Of a stretch of DNA of 57,201 bases, positions 51,601-57,201 are shown piece by piece. Each line of letters begins with the position of its first letter. Within the stretch, counting starts at the first letter, position 1. Position numbers and translations under genes: made by a program. Origin of the DNA: SIG480 sp045546975 (lineage in GTDB: Bacteria; Bacillota; Clostridia; Oscillospirales; JAAYXM01); NCBI GenBank assembly GCA_045546975.1, contig JAZQDV010000001.1, positions 1-57,201 on the forward strand, in the 5' to 3' direction. Below the pieces are notes generated by a model. That model saw nothing but the letters and a program-made list of their open reading frames with translations. It did not search any database and was not told the DNA's origin.

Positions 51601-54600
51601 TGTACAGGAGTGAGAACAGTAGATGTAAAGTGCTTGGGTGGAATTGCAGAAACTTCTGTATCAGAACCTACAATTTCCTTTGTTTCAAGCAACTGGCCGC
51701 ATCCGGTACATTTCTTATACGAAATACCGTTCTGCTCAACAGTAGCTTCTTTTGCCACAATCCAGTCGCTTGGGCGGTGTACTGTTTCAAGAACCACTGT
51801 CTTACCACAGTACTCACATTCTTTATAAATCTGTCCGTCCTCTGCGGTTTCCGGAATATATGTTTTTTCTTCACCATAAGTGTGCTCGACTATTCCGTTT
51901 GTAGTATTGTCAGCAAGGGCGAAGAATACGCTGCCTTCCTCTGCGCTGTTTTCTTTTATGGCGAGCAAGAAATTCGACTGGTAGCCAATAGCACCCGAGT
52001 GCATATTGAGTGAGTTAAAAAGTGTAACATAACTTCTCTCACCGCCTTCTACATAAGAAACCTGAAGATCCTTAGTATGAAGACCACCGAATTCTTTTTT
52101 GTTAAAACTCTTAAGACCAATATCCGTTCCGACTTCCAAATCATTGAAAGCTGAAGCATCAAATTGTGCAAGATTTACATAAATCTTATTGTTGGGGTTT
52201 TTGTTGGTGTGGTATGCTTCGATAATTATCTCTTCAAGCCTCTCAACAAGTCCCGAACTTATGTAGTTTGCATTGTTCCACGTTAAGATAATATAATCTT
52301 CAGAATCGGCTAATTTTTTAATGTATTTGCAGTAGGGATTATACGTTTCCGTCCATGAGTTTGGTTCACCGCCGAAGGGAGTAAAGTAAAGCTCAAATAC
52401 ATCGTCATTTTCCGTTCCAAGGTAAACAATCTGCTCATCAGCAGGAATTTCATCTTGTCTCCCTGCTAAAATAAGGTCAAACTGCTCGGCTGTTCGCTCT
52501 GCCAATATACTACGGAAAAGGTAAACCTCTTCCTGGCCGCAATTTTCTGCGAGCAAGTTTATGTAGTTAGTTGTTGTTCTGTATATTGCCTCGTGGTTTG
52601 TTACTATTGTTGCCGACTGTATGTTGTTATTGCCATTTGCTGCATTATCATGGATACCGTCAAGGTTAGAAGACGATGAATATACTGCATTCTTATAAGC
52701 AACACCATTCATATCAAGGTAGTGAGATACTGTTGCCATCTTAAGGTGCATCATATCTGAGCCGGCCTTATCTTCGTATGAAGTCCATTCACACGGAACA
52801 AAGTTCATATAATCCCTAACCTTTTTACCTTCGGCAACATAGGTAGGGTCACAAAGGTCTTTCAAGTGGTCTTCAAAATACCCTATAAAGTCGGGATCCG
52901 TTGCGCTATGAGGATAACCAGGAATCTGACCCATAACAGTTACGTCAATACCCATTTTTGCCGCAGTTACTAAAAGATATGAAATACGAACAAAACCATA
53001 TTTATCTGTATCTGCACCAACAAGGTTTCTCATATATCCAAAGTAACGGCTATTTCTGTTGATACAGATAGCAGTTTCCATTTCAAATCTGAATTCTGCA
53101 ATAGAAATCTTTACATCTTCCTCCGGATAGGCCTCTTTATATAAAATTGCCTGATATATAAGCATACCCAGTCCGAAGTTGCAATTTCCTTCCGCATTTC
53201 CCGGATGGTAAACAAATGTATCAACCATAACGTCTTCGCCGTTTATGTCTTCGAACACTGTTACATTGTCGCTCATAAAGTTAGAAGAATTGTCAAGTTT
53301 TGGAAGCTTTGTGTAGGCACTTGAAAAGACACCGTCAGATGATTCAATGCCAAGTGAAAGGACATCTGTAACAGGAACAACTTGTCTTTCTCCCTCTTCA
53401 TCTTCAACGTCTTCTTTTGCTACATAATGAAGTCTTTCAGGAATTTCTTCTGTACCTGAGATATCAACAACTGTAAGCATATTTTTAATTGCGTCGTCCC
53501 AATATGCGTCGTCGCCTGTGTCGCCATTTAATCTGTCTTCGTAGTTAATCTTATCGATATAAAGTGTTGCACCGTAAGAATTACCAAAGATAATATCTCC
53601 ATCAGTTGTTGCGCTGTTGCCTTCCACTATAAGGTTTACTATTATAGCTTCAGAGCCTGTAGTAGTTTCGTAGAAGAAACCACCTTTATCCGCCTTATTC
53701 CCAACAGCTTCGGTATTATACATATTAAGAAGGCCTTCGTTGCTTAAGTAAATAGCACCACCGTTTGTCTTTGCTTCGTTATCCTTAAATACGCAGCTGT
53801 GAAGCAATACCTCAGTAAGGTTCTGGTATGAGTAAATTGCACCACCTACACCCTGTGACACGTTTCCTTCAAAGGTCACGCCGTGAGCTGCAACTGTAGT
53901 TGCATTATAAAACGCCATTGCACCGCCATTTGAACCTGCGTTACTATTTTTAATGGTTGAATCAAAAATTGTAATTCTCGCATTATTTCCGTACAAGAAG
54001 CCAGCACTGCTAACTGATGTATTGCCATCTGCTTCAATGTTGTTAAGTGTAATTTGTGATGATGAGTGAAGTGCTATACCACCACCGCAGTATGACGCTT
54101 CATTTCCTGTAAAGGTTGCCCCGTCAACTTCAATACTTGCGCCAGATGTCATATAAATCGCACCGCCGTAAGTCTTATTTGTCTCAGAAACTGCCTTATT
54201 TCCAGAAAAGTCAACATTCTTCATGTAAGCGTCGACCTTTGCGGTTAAGTAAACTGCACCGCCGTTTGATTGAGCTGTGTTGTTGTTGAATTCTGTATCC
54301 TTCACGGTCAACACAAGCTTATCTTCTTCTACTTCATGCTCTGTTGCATAGATAGCACCGCCATGTCCGCCTGATGTATTGTTATTGAATACTGAATTAT
54401 TTACCTTTACACTCGAATTAACTGTGCTTGCCGTTGTATATGACACCAAGAACGCACCGCCGTTTGACGGAGCACTGTTGCCATCAAATGTAGCGCCGTC
54501 AAATTCAATTGAAGCACTGTGGATTGAAAGTACACCGCCACGGCCTTTTTCCTGAGTAACAGTATTGTTGGTAAATGTGGAATCAGTTACTGTTGTTTTA

Positions 54601-57201
54601 CTCTCTCCGGCAGCATAGATAACACCGCCTTCATATTCTGCCGAGTTTTCAGTAAAGTCAGAGTTTGTAATTGTTACAGAACCCTTTCTGGCGTTATAGA
54701 TAACGCCGCCGAATACATCGTCTTTTTCAGGATTGTCGGTAAGGTTTACCGCCTTGTTTCCGGTGAAATCACAGTTTTCAATTTCAACAATACCGCCCTC
54801 TGAAAGGTCTGTACTTGACGAATAAACTGCAACCGCACCGCCGACAGTAGATGTATTTCCCTCAAACAAACAGTTTGTAAGATTTACTATTCTTGTTGTA
54901 TATACGTCGTTTGAATTTGAAAGATATACTGCACCACCTCGTGTTTTTGCACTATTGTTGCTAAATGCAGCATTATTTACATTGAGTGTGCCGTATGTTG
55001 CGATAGCACCACCTGAAACATTAGCTGCGTTACTATCAAATGTAACATCGCCATAGATGATAACGGCACCCATTACTGAGTTATATAATGCCGCACCTGA
55101 TGAATCAGAAGTATTATTCTTGAATAATACTTTATCGCTTATCGTTGCACCCTCAGATTTACCTATATAAAGATGTGCATACTGTGAGCTTGCTACATAA
55201 ACGGCACCACCGTTTCTCAACGAATGGTTTTCGATGAACTGACCGCCTAAAATGTCAAGTCTCTTTAAGTTATATATAGCACCACCAAGTGTTCCTTCGT
55301 TATTCCGGAAGGTGCCGTCATATATAGTGAAACTGCTTCTGTTGTGAATAGCACCACCGTTTATTCCTGTATCAATTTCGGTGCCTGTCTCATCTGTGGT
55401 TTTTCCTGCTTCAGACGTATTATCTTCAAACAAACCGCCATACATATAAACTGTGCCTTCTACGTTAACAATAGCTGCACCGCCTATTTTTTCAGGTGAA
55501 CCAAGAGCATATTTTTCAGCAAAACCTCTTTCGTTTCCGTTTTTATGGTGATTTATAATTGATGTGTTGCCATAAATGTTCAATGTGGCACTACCCGACA
55601 CAAATATAGCAGAACCAACTACATCGACGGTCATATTGTCTTTGTTTCCATCGATAACAAGCAAGTTTTCTGTCTCGGATCCAGGATTACCAAGCGTAAA
55701 GACTGTCGCTACACCCTCTACAATCGAGTATTTTCCATCCTTATTTTCACCAACAACAAACATATCGCCCGCAAAACCAGGAGCTCTCTTAATTGTTTTC
55801 TTTGTGGTTGTAAAGAGAACCTTTTCTCCCGTAACATATAAAGTTCTGTCTGCTTCAATGTTACTTGTAAGCCTGATGTTCTTTGCGCTGCCCAAAAGAG
55901 CTGTTTCGAGCTCATCGATCGTTCTTACGTCGATGATTCCATCCATATTTTCGGTTGTTTCATCACCGTAATCTCCCGGCTTTTGAGGATCTCCCGCCAA
56001 ATCACCAACAGTGAGTTTATTGTATATTGCAGCTGCCCAGTATGCATCATCAAGCTCGCCCGTTTCATCCAGATCTACATAATTAGCCTTATTTATGTAG
56101 AGCTTTGCATTTGTTGTATTACCCCAGATAATGGGGCCGCCGGTTGTTGCAGTGTTTCCGGAAATTGTCAATCCGTTTAAGTTAACAACTGTTCCGGATA
56201 CTGTTTCATACATGAATCCGCCTTTATCCGAACTGTTACCCACGGCTTCAATATTATACATATTGAGCTGGGTTTTGTCAGATACCATTACAGCGCCGCC
56301 GAAAACAGCCGACTTGTTTCCTTTGAACAAAATTTCATTGAGAGTTACCGCTCCGCCATCTGTGCAGATGTATACTGCACCGCCTCTTCCGGTTTCAGCT
56401 TCGTTTTCAATGAAATCCGTTTTATATATTTCGCCGGATGACTCAGCAGACATAAACACACCGCCACCGTGAATCTCGGCAGTATTTCCCTTTATGTATG
56501 AATTGTACATCTTAATGGATGATTTACTTACATATATAAAGCCACCGGATCCCGCTGCAGCTGTATTACCCTCTGCTGTGATATCGTTTAATACTGCAGA
56601 AGAAGATGTGTGAATTTCGATTGCACCGGCATGATAGTCTGATGTATTTTCAATAAACTTTGCACCGTTTATTTCAATCGTTGCGCCCGTTCCGTAGATG
56701 GCACCTCCACCGTAAGCTGTGCCTCCGGCAGCAAGCGAGTGGTTCTTCGTGAATATTACATCCTCCATATAGGAAATTGCCTTAGAACCAAAATAGACAG
56801 CACCACCGCTATTTGATGTCTGGTTTCCATCAAATGTTGCATTGTAGAGCTCTATTGTCTTTTCGGTAACTTCGTCTTTTCCATAAGCCGCAATAGCACC
56901 ACCGTGACTTCCAAGAGCTTTGTTACCGGTAAAAGTCGCACCGTCAAATAATGTAACTGCGCCGTCTTCAATGTAAACAGCACCACCGGCTTTTGCCGAT
57001 GTGTTATCTGTAAATGTTACATCCTGCGCCTCGAGGCTTCGATTTGACGTCTTTTTGCCTGCTGTATATACGGCTCCTCCGGTTCCGCTTGTTGCTTCGT
57101 TGCCTGTGAACGAAGTATTTTTCAAGTCAGATGTTCCAAAGGAGTAAATCGCACCGCCTTCTGCCGCACTATTGCCGTTGAACTCGACTTCGTCAGTGTA
57201 C
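48684..57201 (-). CDS. Giant surface protein: beta-helix repeats, PLD-like domain and five LamG-like domains (5' end cut)
   Basis: The frame is open to the window edge, so the N-terminus, with any signal peptide, is missing; 2838 residues are visible. 57201-56010 and about 55930-53450 are two modules of polymorphic-outer-membrane-type repeats, each unit close to F-x-G-N-x-A-x-x-x-G-G-A-[IV]-Y. Each module ends in a Y-x-D...DDAYW...LTV segment. About 53370-51900 resembles a phospholipase-D domain, with HLK (52748-52740) before a SSSNLDG stretch and HTK (52079-52071) before FNSLNMHSGAIG. A CxxCG zinc-ribbon-like pair follows. Then five LamG-like domains of about 190-230 residues, each with TFEA, DIRSD and GGDNR/YFKG marks; a second CxxC pair lies before the last. 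It ends in KYFTD with no LPxTG or SLH anchor. Confidence 0.85.
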   Translation of the reverse strand, partial: YTDEVEFNGNSAAEGGAIYSFGTSDLKNTSFTGNEATSGTGGAVYTAGKKTSNRSLEAQDVTFTDNTSAKAGGAVYIEDGAVTLFDGATFTGNKALGSHGGAIAAYGKDEVTEKTIELYNATFDGNQTSNSGGAVYFGSKAISYMEDVIFTKNHSLAAGGTAYGGGAIYGTGATIEINGAKFIENTSDYHAGAIEIHTSSSAVLNDITAEGNTAAAGSGGFIYVSKSSIKMYNSYIKGNTAEIHGGGVFMSAESSGEIYKTDFIENEAETGRGGAVYICTDGGAVTLNEILFKGNKSAVFGGAVMVSDKTQLNMYNIEAVGNSSDKGGFMYETVSGTVVNLNGLTISGNTATTGGPIIWGNTTNAKLYINKANYVDLDETGELDDAYWAAAIYNKLTVGDLAGDPQKPGDYGDETTENMDGIIDVRTIDELETALLGSAKNIRLTSNIEADRTLYVTGEKVLFTTTKKTIKRAPGFAGDMFVVGENKDGKYSIVEGVATVFTLGNPGSETENLLVIDGNKDNMTVDVVGSAIFVSGSATLNIYGNTSIINHHKNGNERGFAEKYALGSPEKIGGAAIVNVEGTVYMYGGLFEDNTSEAGKTTDETGTEIDTGINGGAIHNRSSFTIYDGTFRNNEGTLGGAIYNLKRLDILGGQFIENHSLRNGGAVYVASSQYAHLYIGKSEGATISDKVLFKNNTSDSSGAALYNSVMGAVIIYGDVTFDSNAANVSGGAIATYGTLNVNNAAFSNNSAKTRGGAVYLSNSNDVYTTRIVNLTNCLFEGNTSTVGGAVAVYSSSTDLSEGGIVEIENCDFTGNKAVNLTDNPEKDDVFGGVIYNARKGSVTITNSDFTENSAEYEGGVIYAAGESKTTVTDSTFTNNTVTQEKGRGGVLSIHSASIEFDGATFDGNSAPSNGGAFLVSYTTASTVNSSVKVNNSVFNNNTSGGHGGAIYATEHEVEEDKLVLTVKDTEFNNNTAQSNGGAVYLTAKVDAYMKNVDFSGNKAVSETNKTYGGAIYMTSGASIEVDGATFTGNEASYCGGGIALHSSSQITLNNIEADGNTSVSSAGFLYGNNARITIFDSTIKNSNAGSNGGAMAFYNATTVAAHGVTFEGNVSQGVGGAIYSYQNLTEVLLHSCVFKDNEAKTNGGAIYLSNEGLLNMYNTEAVGNKADKGGFFYETTTGSEAIIVNLIVEGNSATTDGDIIFGNSYGATLYIDKINYEDRLNGDTGDDAYWDDAIKNMLTVVDISGTEEIPERLHYVAKEDVEDEEGERQVVPVTDVLSLGIESSDGVFSSAYTKLPKLDNSSNFMSDNVTVFEDINGEDVMVDTFVYHPGNAEGNCNFGLGMLIYQAILYKEAYPEEDVKISIAEFRFEMETAICINRNSRYFGYMRNLVGADTDKYGFVRISYLLVTAAKMGIDVTVMGQIPGYPHSATDPDFIGYFEDHLKDLCDPTYVAEGKKVRDYMNFVPCEWTSYEDKAGSDMMHLKMATVSHYLDMNGVAYKNAVYSSSSNLDGIHDNAANGNNNIQSATIVTNHEAIYRTTTNYINLLAENCGQEEVYLFRSILAERTAEQFDLILAGRQDEIPADEQIVYLGTENDDVFELYFTPFGGEPNSWTETYNPYCKYIKKLADSEDYIILTWNNANYISSGLVERLEEIIIEAYHTNKNPNNKIYVNLAQFDASAFNDLEVGTDIGLKSFNKKEFGGLHTKDLQVSYVEGGERSYVTLFNSLNMHSGAIGYQSNFLLAIKENSAEEGSVFFALADNTTNGIVEHTYGEEKTYIPETAEDGQIYKECEYCGKTVVLETVHRPSDWIVAKEATVEQNGISYKKCTGCGQLLETKEIVGSDTEVSAIPPKHFTSTVLTPVQVNSVPYTFEAVVNVPKSMNGRAGVIVGNYKKDADGILSFEIYSEGRPRLYYKTGGKTESCVFDTDIRSDKQQHIAIVVDGNVATLYVNGNAAQSKTLSLSLPKYVEGLKLGGDNRQGNTEYFKGAIYSVALFADSRTAGEVMQDSVLIRPDTESLLYIDGMEADNTGKETLSYSSVEPTGEIFTVSEYHNIETMEATPHTFEATIHVPLEMENRAGVVVGNFVGGTADQLVIEVYSAGRPRIVFKNNGQSVDCIFESDIRSDGFRHIALTFDNTTAKLYVDGELKETKTLGTTLPVSVSGYKIGGDNRPGNLQYFKGEIKSLALFSDVREANEIKADSALVTNDSDNLLYSGYYNSDTAEFVSIKGRSFSETEIKGVSGVSTTPQTFEAVLNLPEDVAGRGGVIVGNYEVNSENLVSFEVFEQGKVRLYWRNRFKIYSYIFDTDIRSGKPEHIALTVDGLNATLYMNGEKVETATLPDTLPKISKEYKVGGDNRAGNAQYFKGTIYGVALYSNVKTADEISDRFMAESETLLYRQYFTKSSEDASQNKVKGRTFHPVVNSQVPLEISAMPMTFEAVVNVPKDIEDRAGVIVGNYAITRKSSISFEIYTEGRVRLYHKNGSKIVSCVFDTDIRSDKMEHIAITLNGAEVTLYVNGKATETKIMQYLIPDAKDALKIGGDNRVGNTQYFKGTIASVILFDDVRSADEILMDVAGVSNLEDGLLCNMNFVEGVCTESAVSGDHVVSDWIIVREPTESQCGLKHKICIACGTVIIANEYMSGSSEGEHIDYTGDVSGLKLSSHSDAYSIEKTFSSTPLTYEAFIKIPTSYKDRVGVLVGNYQNNNADQVNVEIYNNGKPRLFYKTNGVAATYLFNTDVRSDSITHFAITVDGTVATLYLNGVKKETVTLTNPFANATSKYLIGSDNRLMSPPWFKGEIYSVSLFSDVRTEEEIKLDSILVPSDTDGLVFSKYFTD

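Noticed and set aside
48684..51640. Tandem ~600-bp DNA repeats that might be mobile or satellite sequence
   Set aside because: They translate in one open frame into five LamG-like domains with conserved residues at matching places.
53600..57201. Short spaced repeats that could suggest a CRISPR array or VNTR
   Set aside because: The spacing follows codons for repeated beta-helix units, the repeats are degenerate at DNA level, and there are no constant repeats with unique spacers.

Overview
The window looks like chromosome from a spore-forming, anaerobic, Gram-positive member of the Clostridia, probably a gut organism. The reasons are a SleB-type cell-wall hydrolase, SLH-domain surface proteins, T-box control, a PPi-dependent phosphofructokinase, ferredoxin-linked indolepyruvate oxidoreductase, strong AGGAGG ribosome sites, sigma-A promoters of the TTGACA/TATAAT type, and frequent bidirectional terminators between convergent genes. 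No rRNA, tRNA, CRISPR array, insertion sequence or phage gene was seen. The taxonomic placement is inferred from gene content only.

Layout. 1-217: strong leftward promoter DNA of the kind found before rRNA operons. 218-6632: metA, a SleB-like hydrolase, rpmB, an MgtC-like protein and mfd. 6647-10897 (minus): pth, then a three-gene PIG-L deacetylase / NagB-like / Gfo-Idh-MocA operon, then a TrmN6-like methyltransferase. 11160-14664 (plus): rny, ymdB and an SbcD-like phosphoesterase. 14704-16300 (minus): yebC-degV. 16488-19467 (plus): a 32-residue Asn/Gln miniprotein, dinB with an apparent operator, and guaB. 19522-21799 (minus): a helix-turn-helix/GlmM fusion followed by a GlmU-like beta-helix protein. 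22095-24598 (plus): rhamnulokinase and a class II aldolase. 24641-31430 (minus): trmO, and a T-box operon carrying an acyl-CoA ligase, iorA, iorB, phenylacetate-CoA ligase and an ACT protein. 31580-34836 (plus): an AEC transporter, a lipoprotein, nfo and a YfcE-like phosphodiesterase. 34882-42456 (minus): a 1551-residue heparinase II/III-like protein, a 49-residue peptide, an SLH protein, a membrane protein and an NhaD-type permease. 42689-48393: pfp, a helix-turn-helix/superoxide-reductase-like fusion, and small regulators and enzymes. 48684-57201 (minus): the last 2838 residues of a giant surface protein, cut by the window edge.

The most interesting system is the T-box operon. The specifier position reads UUC (Phe), and the encoded enzymes could turn phenylacetate into phenylacetyl-CoA and, run reductively with ferredoxin, into phenylpyruvate. 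Induction by uncharged tRNA-Phe would fit a salvage route that makes phenylalanine from aryl acids, rather than a degradative pathway. The second is the giant protein: two beta-helix adhesin-like modules, then a phospholipase-D-like domain with two HxK motifs, then five LamG-like domains. Two fusions put a helix-turn-helix on an enzyme fold: one on GlmM, one on a desulfoferrodoxin/superoxide reductase with all iron ligands kept. Short genes outside ordinary annotation include the Asn/Gln miniprotein, the peptide between the heparinase-like and SLH genes, and a 47-residue Cys/Gly membrane microprotein.
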